Source: JALEFZ01 sp039820545 (GTDB lineage Bacteria > Bacteroidota > Bacteroidia > J057). From it: DNA of 64,000 nt. The notes beneath the pieces are model-generated. The model saw only the letters and a program-made list of their open reading frames with translations, searched no databases and was not told the DNA's origin. This document shows positions 44,657-53,443 of the stretch, in pieces; positions within the stretch are counted from its first letter, which is position 1, and each line of letters starts with the position of its first letter. The stretch covers positions 1 through 64,000 of the forward strand of contig JBCBPW010000017.1 in the NCBI GenBank assembly GCA_039820545.1. The letters run 5' to 3'. The translations under genes and the position numbers were made by a program.

Positions 44657-45127
44657 TTATGCCAAAAAGGTTCTCAGAAACTGCTGACGTCCTGCCTCCG
44701 CCAAAGAGGACAAGTCAGGCACCTGCGGGATGTTGTGTCTTTCGCAGACGAGATCCACATTTCCTTTACGCCAAAATCCTTCGGGACAGCATACAGTGAG
44801 TTTTCCTGTCGAAGCAAAAAGCCCTAACTCTAAGAGGGAAATAGGAGCCTTGGTTTCTGGATCGAAATACATCAAGATGTGATTGGCCATTTGCTGGGCA
44901 TCCAATTCCCATGTTACCTGCTCTCGAAAAGGTGGAAAATCCTTGTGCTGCTCCCATGAACTATCCCAATCGTCTCGGCGTGGATTGAGTACAAATAAGT
45001 CCAAATCCGTAAACTGCTGGGTCATTTCCTTTTGCCAATCTCCTGCCTTCCCTTGCGCAATACTTCCCGCTAAGAAAATCGAATAACTATAGATCCCCAA
45101 TGGAGTGGGTGGTTTTACTTCTGTCAT
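44657..45127 (-). CDS. Nucleoside 2-deoxyribosyltransferase-like protein
   Basis: The methionine at 45127 (MTEVKPP) is the likely start; the frame opens at 45151 inside a terminator-like hairpin. The product of 156 residues resembles the nucleoside 2-deoxyribosyltransferase fold: FLAGSIAQG at the N terminus, LNPRRDDWD, and the acidic ISLLELGLFAS block that holds the expected catalytic glutamate. These enzymes exchange the base of deoxynucleosides or cleave nucleotides such as in the MtnN/DNPH1-type group. The true substrate is unknown. Confidence 0.72.
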   Translation of the reverse strand: MTEVKPPTPLGIYSYSIFLAGSIAQGKAGDWQKEMTQQFTDLDLFVLNPRRDDWDSSWEQHKDFPPFREQVTWELDAQQMANHILMYFDPETKAPISLLELGLFASTGKLTVCCPEGFWRKGNVDLVCERHNIPQVPDLSSLAEAGRQQFLRTFLA

Positions 45128-45140
45128 ATTTTTTCTCATA

Positions 45141-45172
45141 AAAAAAGCCATGCGTCACACATGGCTATATGG
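45141..45172 (-). terminator. Rho-independent terminator after ispH
   Basis: The stem arms AGCCATG (45149-45155) and CATGGCT (45163-45169) are perfect complements around a 7-base loop. On the minus strand the stem is followed by a run of seven U residues (the plus-strand A run just left of the stem). This lies 30 bases past the ispH stop and just before the deoxyribosyltransferase-like gene. Confidence 0.8.
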
Positions 45173-45200
45173 TTCATATCCTGAAGGCCATTTTGAGGTT

Positions 45201-46067
45201 TCAAGATAGTATGGCTTCTTTTTGATTGATTTGTGTATCGATAAAATCTGCTACTTTTTCCATGAGCCACATAGGCGTGGACGTAGCACCGCAGATTCCC
45301 ACACTTTGTTTGCCCCTTAACCAATCCAAATCCAGTTCATCTACATCTGAGATGAAATAAGTATCGGGGTTGATACGCTTACAAGTTCCGTACAATGCCT
45401 TTCCATTGGAAGACTTTTTGCCAGAGACAAATACAATCGCATCGTGACGGGCTGAGAATTTCTGTAGTTCTGGCTCACGATTGCTTACTTGACGGCAGAT
45501 GGTATCATTGAATTTGAAGTCCTCGAATCGCGACTCCATCCGGCTGCGGATGTCATAGAGTAGTTTTGTACTCTTAGTTGTCTGGCTGTAGAGTGATACA
45601 GGACGATCTACGTCCAATTGGTCGACTTCTTCTACAGATCCGATGACAATGGCTTCCTGATGGGTCTGCCCTACCAATCCATTCACTTCTGCATGACCTT
45701 TCTTCCCTAAAATCACAATCTGCCGATCGTCGTCAAAAGCCTGACGCACGCGATTTTGTAACTTCAGCACGACGGGACAGGAGGCATCTATCAGCTCGAG
45801 ATTATTTTCGAGTGCGATACGATAGGTCTCAGGTGGTTCACCATGGGCACGAATCAGTACCGTAGTATCACGCAGATTCTTCAATTCCTCATGGGAAATG
45901 ATTTTTAATCCTAGATTTTGTAGACGCTCGACTTCTTTGTCGTTGTGAACGATATCTCCCAAACAATACAACTCTCCCGTTTCTTCTAAGCGATCTTCTG
46001 CCATTTCTATTGCATAGACTACGCCAAAACAAAAACCAGAGTGCTGATCTATCTCAATTTGAATCAT
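45201..46067 (-). CDS. ispH: 4-hydroxy-3-methylbut-2-enyl diphosphate reductase
   Basis: IspH reduces HMBPP to IPP and DMAPP in the methylerythritol phosphate pathway with a 4Fe-4S cluster. The ATG at 46067 (MIQIEID) is chosen; the frame opens 21 codons earlier without support. The first cluster cysteine is Cys13 in HSGFCFGV, the second lies in DASCPVVLK and the third in the DTICRQVSNRE block. AHGEPPETY and the SSNGKALYGTC segment are further family blocks. The 288-residue length is normal. A strong terminator follows. The gene is not in an obvious operon with its neighbours. Confidence 0.95.
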   Translation of the reverse strand: MIQIEIDQHSGFCFGVVYAIEMAEDRLEETGELYCLGDIVHNDKEVERLQNLGLKIISHEELKNLRDTTVLIRAHGEPPETYRIALENNLELIDASCPVVLKLQNRVRQAFDDDRQIVILGKKGHAEVNGLVGQTHQEAIVIGSVEEVDQLDVDRPVSLYSQTTKSTKLLYDIRSRMESRFEDFKFNDTICRQVSNREPELQKFSARHDAIVFVSGKKSSNGKALYGTCKRINPDTYFISDVDELDLDWLRGKQSVGICGATSTPMWLMEKVADFIDTQINQKEAILS

Positions 46068-46323
46068 GGTGTTTAGGTTTCTAATGCTATCTTCCCCTTC
46101 GGTATGCGTCTTTTTCCATTGCCTACACATTTGTATACGCGAGGTTCAAACATACCGATAACAATATATAAAAAGAATCAACTTCCCACATGATTTCCCT
46201 ACGAATCCTAACCTCTTTTTCGCACAAGTCCGCGAAACAGTTATCAAAATGGACATATGCATCGTACTAAACCGTCGTGTTTTGCACACAATTTATCAGC
46301 TTGGGCCCGTAGGTAGAGGGCCA

Positions 46324-47016
46324 TCAAGTCAAGGGAGTTTGCAAGGTTTCTCTCGCCAGTCTGCATACTTCCTCTACCTGCTGATCGATCGTCATGTAGG
46401 TGGTATCAATTTCGATGGCATCCTGCGCTTTTTTGAGTGGCGCAATGGCCCGTGTTGAATCGATTCTGTCCCGCTTTTTCAAGTTTGAGATGATATCTTC
46501 TAGTGGCAGGAACTGCCCACGAGCCTCCATCTCTTGTTGTCTTCTGATCGCACGTACTTTCAGATCGGCATGGATAAAAATCTTTAGCTCGGCATCTGGA
46601 AATACCACGGTCCCGATGTCTCTTCCGTCCATCACCACGCCTCCCTGTGCTCCCATCCGCTGCTGCTGCGCGACAAGGGCATGTCGGACGGAGGCGTGAA
46701 CAGCAACTGGACTGACAGCATCTGAGACCTCTCTACTGCGGATAGCTGGCTCGACCCACTCACCATTGAGACGAATCTGAGGGATCGGATCGTCGCCGCA
46801 CAATCCAAACTCGATATGGATATCGTTAAGGCTTGACCTGAGTTTCTCCGTCTCCTCTTCAAAATCAATCCCGTTTCGCAGGAAATACAAAGTAACTGCG
46901 CGGTACATGGCCCCAGTGTCAATGTAGGTATAGGATAGCTTTTGGGCGACACGTTTAGCAGTCGTACTCTTGCCCCCCCCCGCAAATCCGTCAATCGCAA
47001 TTTTTATTGGTTTCAT
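46324..47016 (-). CDS. cmk: Cytidylate kinase
   Basis: Cmk phosphorylates CMP and dCMP with ATP. The ATG at 47016 (MKPIKIA) is the chosen start; a TTG four codons upstream is also in frame. The P-loop GFAGGGKSTT sits near residues 9-18 and TGAMYRA, DGRDIGTVVFP and R-x-x-D-RDSTR-type lid residues (KRDRIDSTRAIAPL) are family hallmarks. The 230 residues match the family. It lies 8 bases downstream of queD, so the two are likely co-transcribed. Confidence 0.94.
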   Translation of the reverse strand: MKPIKIAIDGFAGGGKSTTAKRVAQKLSYTYIDTGAMYRAVTLYFLRNGIDFEEETEKLRSSLNDIHIEFGLCGDDPIPQIRLNGEWVEPAIRSREVSDAVSPVAVHASVRHALVAQQQRMGAQGGVVMDGRDIGTVVFPDAELKIFIHADLKVRAIRRQQEMEARGQFLPLEDIISNLKKRDRIDSTRAIAPLKKAQDAIEIDTTYMTIDQQVEEVCRLARETLQTPLT

Positions 47017-47024
47017 CAGACCAC

Positions 47025-47411
47025 TCAATCAAAGGATTCTCTATATTCACAACGTGTCGTACACGTTTCGTGTATAGTGACACTATATAAACCTGGCAAT
47101 TTTCCTTTTAATTCATGGTAAAACCACTTGGCGAGGTTCTCTGACGAGGGATTCTTCAATAACTCAATCCCTTTTTCCTCTGCCACCTCATTGATACACC
47201 AGTGATCTAGCATATCTATATATGGCTTTACGACTTTTTTGATGTCTCCAAAGTCCATCAATAGCCCCGTATCAGGATCCACTTCGCCCAATAAATTGAT
47301 GTCCATGTTGAAACTATGCCCATGTAGGCGACGACATTTGTGTCCCTCGGGCATTGCAGGCAAGTAGTGAGCGGACTCGAATCTAAATTTTTTTGTAATA
47401 AGTACTGACAT
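47025..47411 (-). CDS. queD: 6-carboxy-5,6,7,8-tetrahydropterin synthase
   Basis: QueD converts dihydroneopterin triphosphate to 6-carboxytetrahydropterin, an early step in queuosine and 7-deazapurine synthesis. The ATG at 47411 (MSVLITK) is chosen over an upstream in-frame codon at 47438. Zinc ligands His15, His30 and His32 and catalytic Cys26 are visible in FESAHYL and GHKCRRLHGH. MDFGDIK and the C-terminal ETCTTRCEY block complete the match. The 128-residue length fits. cmk follows after 8 bases. No queC or queE is in the window. Confidence 0.93.
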   Translation of the reverse strand: MSVLITKKFRFESAHYLPAMPEGHKCRRLHGHSFNMDINLLGEVDPDTGLLMDFGDIKKVVKPYIDMLDHWCINEVAEEKGIELLKNPSSENLAKWFYHELKGKLPGLYSVTIHETCTTRCEYRESFD

Positions 47412-47754
47412 TTCCTTCTCCTCTGAGATGCAAAACAATAGGGATTTTTAGAGATATACAAATGGAGATCAAGAAGTATGGGGAAGATAGAGGATTTGGA
47501 TGGCAAAATAGCTGAATGGATGTGAGCGTTAAGCGCACGTATTTGCGCTAATCACAGCAGATGCCCCGATCCATAATCATGAGAGGATAGGAACAGGCAC
47601 AAACGTAAAAATCAAACCGTGTAGAGGATTTTTATATAAAGGCTCCTCCCATTCGCAAGGCTAGATACTTTGATTTCCAATAATTTAACCCTCACGCCTC
47701 TTCTTAAAAAATCTATCTTTTCGCTTATTACTTGTTTTTTTGAATCTTTTTTCT

Positions 47755-47881
47755 ATGTGGCGCGTATACCATAAGTGTAATAAGTTACGTTAGATAGATA
47801 GTTTTATAAAGAAATTGTAGTAGTAGTAGTAGTTAGTTTCATGCCATTGGATCCCGGAGTTTCTTCGGGATCTTCTTTTTT
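47755..47881 (+). ncRNA. Possible small RNA ending in an orphan terminator
   Basis: An intrinsic terminator at 47850-47881 faces the plus strand, yet no plus-strand gene precedes it for more than 3 kb. This suggests a short transcript starting somewhere upstream, placed here by guess near 47755. No known RNA family could be matched and no clear promoter is seen. The 5' end is therefore arbitrary. Confidence 0.25.
47850..47881 (+). terminator. Orphan rho-independent terminator
   Basis: The arms GATCCCG (47850-47856) and CGGGATC (47866-47872) pair perfectly around a 9-base loop and are followed by a T-rich tract ending TTTTTT at about 47876-47881. It lies on the plus strand with no protein gene upstream on that strand. 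Confidence 0.75.
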
Positions 47882-47982
47882 ATGGCCTTTTGATTCCCAT
47901 CAGAGCATACCCACTACCCAATGGTCCAGTACAACATCTCATCTCTACTGAATCAATCTTGTCTACATTTATGCTGATCCAA

Positions 47983-48011
47983 CAAAAAAGGCCTCTCAAA
48001 CGAGAAGCCTT
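47983..48011 (-). terminator. Terminator of the triple-PDZ protein gene
   Basis: AAGGCCTCTC (47988-47997) and GAGAAGCCTT (48002-48011) pair with one mismatch around a 4-base loop. On the minus strand the stem is followed by six U residues. It is 27 bases past the stop of the gene ending at 48038. Confidence 0.78.
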
Positions 48012-48037
48012 CCTTTATAAGTAGTTGAAAAAATGCC

Positions 48038-49765
48038 TTATCTCACGATCAAACGATCTACCATTCCACGATCTCCTTGCGTAAGTTGGATGAAGTAAAC
48101 CCCTCTAGCCGCGTTGCGAGATAGATCGATTTCCTTGTCATACTCTCCCGCGTAATCCTGAATGTACTCCTGATAGACCTCTCTACCTCTTGAATCAAAG
48201 ATACGGATCTGAAGGTCCCCACGTGAGGCAGGTACAAATCGCAAGCGGAATCTTCCATCACTTGGATTTGGGAAGAATTCAAAGACTTTCATGTCTAGAT
48301 CAGGATTGATCATATAGTCTCTGATGCGGTTGCCTACTGAGCGGCTCTCGAACTGATCAAAGAGTGCATCGATTTCAGCTTCATAGTCGTTCTGGTAGTT
48401 GTTGTCGCGCTCATATCTGTCATCGTCAAAATTAGGACGTGGCGCAGGAGCGGGCGGCGGTGGAGGAGGCGTAGGATATCTGTCATCTTCTACCGTCACC
48501 CACTTCTCTACCGTTTTGCTTCCCATGTATATGTAAGTGCTTTCTACTTCATTGTTGCGAAGGTACTGGACACGTACTTTCTGTCCTGGACGGAACTTCT
48601 TCATAGCGTTTACGAGGTCAGAATAGTTATTCGTCTCATAAGGTCCCATCTGTATGATGACATCTCCACGGTTAAGTCCTCCTTCTTCTGCTGCACTGTT
48701 TCTGACTACAGATGTGATGTAGACACCTCCTCCTCTGTAGTTGTCAAGATTAACGCCTAGGAAAGCCTTCTGCACCTTAATCTTCTTCTTGACGGGCTTC
48801 TTGATTCCATCTTTGGTCGTCAGACGAGCCTGAGTAGACATGTATCGACCTTCGCGGATGAAGTTGATTTCGATCATATCACCTGGACGACGCTGTCCCA
48901 ATGCATCACTCAACTCAAAAGAAGCATCCAATGGTTGGCCTTCGATAGAAGTAATGACGTCACGTGACTTCAAGCCTGCACGATCTGCGCCACTGCCAGG
49001 CACGACGCCATCGATCAAGATTCCTTGCTGAGAGTTTAGACCCAACTCACGTGCTTGGCTTGAGCTAAGCTCATCTGTGTAGACACCCAAGAATGCTTTA
49101 GGTCCACTATAGCTTTTAGATGAATTGTTGTGGTTATGATTGTGATTATGGTTACTGTAAGTCGTGCTTTTACTTTCACCTGAGCCTTTGAGGATCAAAG
49201 TCGTCTGATAACGGTCACCATCACGCTGATACAGCACGCGCATACGATCGCCTGGCTCGTATCTTTTCTTTGCTTCAACTAAGTCTTTGTAGGAGTCGAT
49301 ACGCTCATCTCCCATCTGCAAGATACGGTCGTTGGGGCGGAGGCCTGCTTCCTGTGCAGCACCGTTTCGTGAAACAGAGGTGATTCTCACGCCACGTGAA
49401 TTGTCATGACCTGTGTCGAGGTAGACACCCATCATCGCACGAGACTTCTTGGCAGGTGTCTGTCGCTGATCTCTTAATTCAATGGTTGAGGTGTTTCTTC
49501 TCGTATCGGGCAGGTCTCTTACGATGATCACCTTCTCTAATTGTGTATTTTCGCCGCCATACATGCGCTCAAGACGTCTCAGGACGGGATAATAGTCGGC
49601 TTCATCGTTGACAATGAGGGTCGTATCGATCTGCTGCTTGAATCCGTCAGCTTCACGTGTGATCTGGATCGTCACAACTTTTTTGGAGGATTGTGCTCGG
49701 ACTTGAGGGATTACAGCTCCACACATGAGGAGCAGCAATGTGGTTATTTTTAAAAAGAATCTCAT
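48038..49765 (-). CDS. Secreted triple-PDZ protein with T9SS sorting domain
   Basis: The 575-residue protein starts with a signal peptide ending VRAQ near residue 25. Three PDZ domains follow at about 108-195, 222-315 and 333-420 (for example AGLRPNDRILQMGDERI, AGLKSRDVITSIEGQPL and GGLNRGDVIIQMG). No protease domain is present. A His-Asn repeat (about 205-213) joins the first two PDZ domains, and a proline-rich stretch with PPPPPP joins the third to the C terminus. The last 85 residues are a type A sorting domain (FEFFPNPSDGRFRLRF ... GVYFIQL). It should be exported through T9SS and held on the surface, perhaps as a scaffold for peptide tails. Confidence 0.88.
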   Translation of the reverse strand: MRFFLKITTLLLLMCGAVIPQVRAQSSKKVVTIQITREADGFKQQIDTTLIVNDEADYYPVLRRLERMYGGENTQLEKVIIVRDLPDTRRNTSTIELRDQRQTPAKKSRAMMGVYLDTGHDNSRGVRITSVSRNGAAQEAGLRPNDRILQMGDERIDSYKDLVEAKKRYEPGDRMRVLYQRDGDRYQTTLILKGSGESKSTTYSNHNHNHNHNNSSKSYSGPKAFLGVYTDELSSSQARELGLNSQQGILIDGVVPGSGADRAGLKSRDVITSIEGQPLDASFELSDALGQRRPGDMIEINFIREGRYMSTQARLTTKDGIKKPVKKKIKVQKAFLGVNLDNYRGGGVYITSVVRNSAAEEGGLNRGDVIIQMGPYETNNYSDLVNAMKKFRPGQKVRVQYLRNNEVESTYIYMGSKTVEKWVTVEDDRYPTPPPPPPAPAPRPNFDDDRYERDNNYQNDYEAEIDALFDQFESRSVGNRIRDYMINPDLDMKVFEFFPNPSDGRFRLRFVPASRGDLQIRIFDSRGREVYQEYIQDYAGEYDKEIDLSRNAARGVYFIQLTQGDRGMVDRLIVR

Positions 49766-49948
49766 CGTAAGGCTTTTTTCGTTGAATGCAATATGAATGT
49801 AAGCTCAAAATATTGGAAATGAAAGCATTCAAAAGACTACTAAAAGCTTACACAGATGCATCATTTACTTTAGTCTTATAAAAAAGTCCGTTTATCTAAA
49901 TACTTATGTCGTTAGTCGCGCTAAAAAGGCCGAAAATTCTTTATGGCT

Positions 49949-50443
49949 TTAATTGCTAATTTCTAACAAGTGCTCATAAAGCTCTTCTTCGTCTCCGTCG
50001 GCGTAAGAAGTATGCTGGTAGATGATTTTGCCTGACTCATCGAACAATATGGTATGGGGCACATTGATGACATTGAGTGCTTGCATCAACGCTCGGTTCT
50101 CATCAAGCAAAACTTCGAAGGGCCAGTCTCTGACCTCTACAAAGGGACGCACCTCGCGTGCCCGCTGTGCAGCATCAATAGAAACGGCCACCAGTCTTAC
50201 ACCTGTTTCCTCTTGCCAGTCTTCATAGACCTCTGAAATATTCGTCAGTTCTCGCACACAAGGCTTGCACCACATAGCCCAGAAACTCACAATTACAGGT
50301 CCTTCTCCCTTGACCGCTTCATGGGCTTTGAGGGTTGCCCCATCTAGGTTTTTCACATCTACGCTGGGAAGTCCTTCCTGCCCCATGAGAGAAGAAGTCA
50401 CGAGTAAAAGGCTGACAATAAGTAGAAATAGTTGCTTGCTCAT
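49949..50443 (-). CDS. TlpA-family thiol-disulfide oxidoreductase, exported
   Basis: The ATG at 50443 (MSKQLFL) is the likely start; the frame opens at 50545 with an unsupported extension. The 164-residue product has a signal peptide ending near MGQ (residue 22) and a thioredoxin fold with the active site WAMWCKPC (Cys59, Cys62) and the cis-proline in NVPHT. Such periplasmic TlpA/ResA proteins reduce disulfides, for example in cytochrome maturation. It lies 135 bases from the next gene on the same strand. The partner is unknown. Confidence 0.88.
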   Translation of the reverse strand: MSKQLFLLIVSLLLVTSSLMGQEGLPSVDVKNLDGATLKAHEAVKGEGPVIVSFWAMWCKPCVRELTNISEVYEDWQEETGVRLVAVSIDAAQRAREVRPFVEVRDWPFEVLLDENRALMQALNVINVPHTILFDESGKIIYQHTSYADGDEEELYEHLLEISN

Positions 50444-50578
50444 AGAGATAAACTTTGAATAATCTGGATTTTTCCGAGACGAATGATAAGGGCGGGCTAT
50501 TCTGAAGAATTTCATTTCTCTCCTCGTCACATAAGCCCCCTTCATAAATATACAACGTTATGTACTTTACCTTTTATT

Positions 50579-52405
50579 TTAAGGAATCCAAATCCTCTGA
50601 TAATGTAGACGATGATCTACCTCCAAGGTCATGAGATACCAACCTGAAGGAAAGGAAGGAAGGGACACAAACTCAGAAGAAATCACCTTTTTTTCCCAAA
50701 CCACTTTCCCACTGAGATCCTGTAATTGAACTTGAGCTGAGGTTTGATTCAACTGTTGTATCCGCAGTTTTCCTTCGGCATATATCATCACAGAAGAGGA
50801 TGTCATGTCAGGATCTCTACGTGTGACGATCTGCGTCTGACTTGCTGCCCAAATATGCTGATCACGGTCGTCTTGTATCCATGCAACGACACGAAGTTGA
50901 TCAGGATTCCAGGAAGGATCTATTGTGAGCGAATAGTTTCGAGAAATCGTTTGATTGATCCCCACAGTTGCGATATTTTCTCCTGCACTTCCATTGAGAA
51001 AGGCGCGGAAGACATGACCAAAATTCCTTTCCCCATTGTCACCAGGAGGATTGGCAAATGTCACGAATTCTTCTACCACTGCAACTTTGAGTTGAGGCTG
51101 GATTCCCTGTAATTGATACAAGGGAGTCACATTCAAATTTACTTGCCAAACGTTTCCCGATCTATTTCGAGCCAGATCGAGCTGGTACAATCCTTTTTGC
51201 CGATTTTGCCGCTGTATATCTTTAGCAGACAGGCCATTGGGCGCACCCTCGAAGTCGCCTCCCTGAAGCAATCTGCCATTGGCGAATGCCCGAGGTACCG
51301 CTACGATATCGTAATAGGCGATCTGGTCGAGTTGGGGTTGAGGATTGGCTTGATGCATGGGATCATCGTCAGGCGAAGGCCAAAATGTATGATAGGCTAC
51401 GACGGCAACTTCCTCTTTGTTATTGCTTATCACTTGGTTGAATACAGGATTTTGGTCGGCGCATATATCGCAGTTATGTTGTGTAAAGTGCTCCAAAAGC
51501 ATCAGCGCAGGTGCAAGTTGATTGGCCACGCCTATTGCCCTCTGCGCGCGATTATCTTGTGGGTTGGGATCGATCTTGCCGTTGACTTGCAGGATTTCCA
51601 CAGACAACTGGGCCTCCCCTACCCCTGCTTGCCAAATATCGCTGAGCATGATCGTATCACTCACAAGAGGAGAAATATCCAATCCAGATAGCGTCTGCTG
51701 TACAGGATTTTGTGTACCTACTTGAAAGCTTACGGTCAAACTATTGATCGCTTGAGCGCCCTCATTACGTATGATGATGGGAACAGTTTGTATACCTGCT
51801 TCCACAACCGCGACCATATCCAATGTAGTAAGGCTCGCATCATCATCTGCTGGTATCCTCAACCTCACCTGATCTACTCCGAATCCCGTGGCCCAGTTGC
51901 CTGAGTCATCATGCAAGAAACCCAATTGCAACGCATTTCCGTCTGCCAGATTACTCACATCGAGGGTATAGGTTTCCCAAAATCCTGAGGTGGGGACAGT
52001 AAATACTTCTGAAAATGAGCTTCCCCCATCTCTCGAAACCACCACCTTCCCGACTGAGCCAAAGAATCCATCTAGATAGGCATCAAATTGCAGAAACAGT
52101 CGCGCCCCGTTAGCAGGCTGAACAGAAGGCAACCAAAGCAAATCCTTACGCTTGTCACAATCACAATCATCGTCATTGGAGGCGGCAATACCCGAGCGCG
52201 CAGGAATCTTCCAAGAGGCAGGAGATAGGTCATCCGCACTCCCAAACTCCCAGCCGGTAGATCCTGCTTGCGCATCTAATGACCAATTGGGAGGCAACGT
52301 CCTACTCTCAAAATCTTCAGATACGAGTGTTTGTCCTTGAGTCCATAAACCCAAACCTAGGAACAGTCCGATGAAACTCAGACGCATGTATAATTTTTCT
52401 TGCAT
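50579..52405 (-). CDS. Omp28-like T9SS cargo protein
   Basis: The methionine at 52405 (MQEKLYM) or 52387 starts a signal peptide ending WTQGQ. The product of about 608 residues has an N-terminal jelly-roll-like MAM/fibronectin region (SEDFESRTLPPNW), a middle CARDB-like segment, and an Omp28-related thioredoxin-like domain (LLEHFTQHNCDICADQNP, with cysteines C-x2-C, and AVPRAFANG). The last 75 residues form a T9SS sorting domain ending with QRIWIP. It should be surface-exposed or outer-membrane-bound. Function is unknown. Confidence 0.83.
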   Translation of the reverse strand: MQEKLYMRLSFIGLFLGLGLWTQGQTLVSEDFESRTLPPNWSLDAQAGSTGWEFGSADDLSPASWKIPARSGIAASNDDDCDCDKRKDLLWLPSVQPANGARLFLQFDAYLDGFFGSVGKVVVSRDGGSSFSEVFTVPTSGFWETYTLDVSNLADGNALQLGFLHDDSGNWATGFGVDQVRLRIPADDDASLTTLDMVAVVEAGIQTVPIIIRNEGAQAINSLTVSFQVGTQNPVQQTLSGLDISPLVSDTIMLSDIWQAGVGEAQLSVEILQVNGKIDPNPQDNRAQRAIGVANQLAPALMLLEHFTQHNCDICADQNPVFNQVISNNKEEVAVVAYHTFWPSPDDDPMHQANPQPQLDQIAYYDIVAVPRAFANGRLLQGGDFEGAPNGLSAKDIQRQNRQKGLYQLDLARNRSGNVWQVNLNVTPLYQLQGIQPQLKVAVVEEFVTFANPPGDNGERNFGHVFRAFLNGSAGENIATVGINQTISRNYSLTIDPSWNPDQLRVVAWIQDDRDQHIWAASQTQIVTRRDPDMTSSSVMIYAEGKLRIQQLNQTSAQVQLQDLSGKVVWEKKVISSEFVSLPSFPSGWYLMTLEVDHRLHYQRIWIP

Positions 52406-52600
52406 GTTAAAAGATGATGGATTAAAAAGTCGTCCGCATGCAGACAAATTTAAGGCTTGACACAACGTATAATTGATTCATAGTTTGAATTTCGGTGGAT
52501 TTTGCTTCATTTGAATTTCATTCACACCTCTACGCCAAAAGCCAACATAGACAGGTCGATTGAAAGACTAGAAATTTGTTCAACACTCATGGTATTTCCT

Positions 52601-53317
52601 ATGAAAAACATTTTGACACTCCTTTTCCTGACGTTTTGTGTGTTCCTAGGGGGATTACAAGCCCAAACGATGGCCTTTGCAGAAGCGGCCCAGGACACCT
52701 TCAAGCTTCCCGCTAATGCGACGGATTTCCTAGAACTTGAATTTCGCATCGTCAATCTTTCGAGCGATACCCTAGAAGTGACCGCCGAGCGCACAGTAAA
52801 TGATACAGCTCCTGGTCATGGCACCTTCTTCTGCTGGGACATCTGCTACGGATTTGCTGCTGATAAAAGTATTTCCTTCATCGAGATTCTCCCAGGTGAT
52901 ACGACGGACATCACCTACATCACGTTTGAACCTATGGGAGCCAACGGTGTCACACGTGCGACGATGGAATTTGTGAATCTAGCCAATAGAGAGACGTTGA
53001 GCCGTACCTTTGTCTACCAAGTAGGAGAACTCACAAGTATTGCATCAGGTTTAAACACAACCGAATTTTCCCTCCCCTATCCATCGCCTGCTCAAGATGT
53101 AGTTTTTGTGGATGTTGCAACAAGTATTTTTGCAGAGGGAGCAAGACTAGAGCTTTGGTCTTTAACAGGGAAGCGCGTTTATACCCAAGCTCTCGACCAT
53201 TCTCAGATTACCCAAAAGCTCTCCACAAAAGATTTGGCATCGGGCCATTATTTTTTGCATCTTTGTAGTGGAAATCAATTGATGGATACGCGCAAAGTCT
53301 TCGTCGCACAAAAATGA
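52601..53317 (+). CDS. Small T9SS cargo protein
   Basis: The ATG at 52601 (MKNILTL) is the likely start because it begins a signal peptide ending LQAQ near residue 22; the frame opens earlier at 52502. The mature part (about residues 23-150) is a beta-sandwich of the fibronectin/DUF1573-like type with FFCWDICYG cysteines. The C-terminal 75 residues are a type A sorting domain (SLPYPSPAQD ... GHYFLHL). It is divergent from the Omp28-like gene, so both may share a regulatory region. Confidence 0.78.
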   Translation: MKNILTLLFLTFCVFLGGLQAQTMAFAEAAQDTFKLPANATDFLELEFRIVNLSSDTLEVTAERTVNDTAPGHGTFFCWDICYGFAADKSISFIEILPGDTTDITYITFEPMGANGVTRATMEFVNLANRETLSRTFVYQVGELTSIASGLNTTEFSLPYPSPAQDVVFVDVATSIFAEGARLELWSLTGKRVYTQALDHSQITQKLSTKDLASGHYFLHLCSGNQLMDTRKVFVAQK

Positions 53318-53419
53318 TTCAATAGCCAGACTGACCTAGATTAAGTAATGAGCCTTTAGAGGTTACATTTTTTATTTGTCTGCTCTGGTAAGGAATAACA
53401 CTAAACTAACTACCTACTA

Positions 53420-53443
53420 AGCGGACATTGCTCCGCTTTTTTT
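53420..53443 (+). terminator. Terminator-like hairpin abutting the xseA start codon
   Basis: The arms AGCGGA (53420-53425) and TCCGCT (53432-53437) are perfect complements with a 6-base loop and are followed by a run of seven T residues that ends at 53443, directly before the ATG of xseA at 53444. It may end a transcript from the upstream gene, or attenuate transcription into xseA. Confidence 0.7.

Larger units (their letters stand above)
47412..48037. other. Intergenic region with two terminators and a possible small RNA
   Basis: This 626-base gap has no convincing protein gene. It contains a plus-strand terminator at 47850-47881 with no plus-strand gene before it, and a second terminator at 47983-48011 belonging to the minus-strand PDZ-protein gene. 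A run of GTA triplets lies at 47817-47832 and a TTAAGCGCA / TGCGCTAA imperfect stem at about 47529-47553. The remaining sequence is AT-rich without recognised signals. Confidence 0.6.

Noticed and set aside
46300..46328. CTTGGGCCC / GGGCC-CAAG hairpin at the 3' end of cmk
   Set aside because: It overlaps the cmk stop codon and has no U-tract on either strand, so a terminator call is not supported.
52457..52487. TTG ... TAGTTTG promoter-like match upstream of the small T9SS cargo gene
   Set aside because: The downstream element has one base instead of two between TA and TTTG, and the region is AT-rich, so the match is not convincing.
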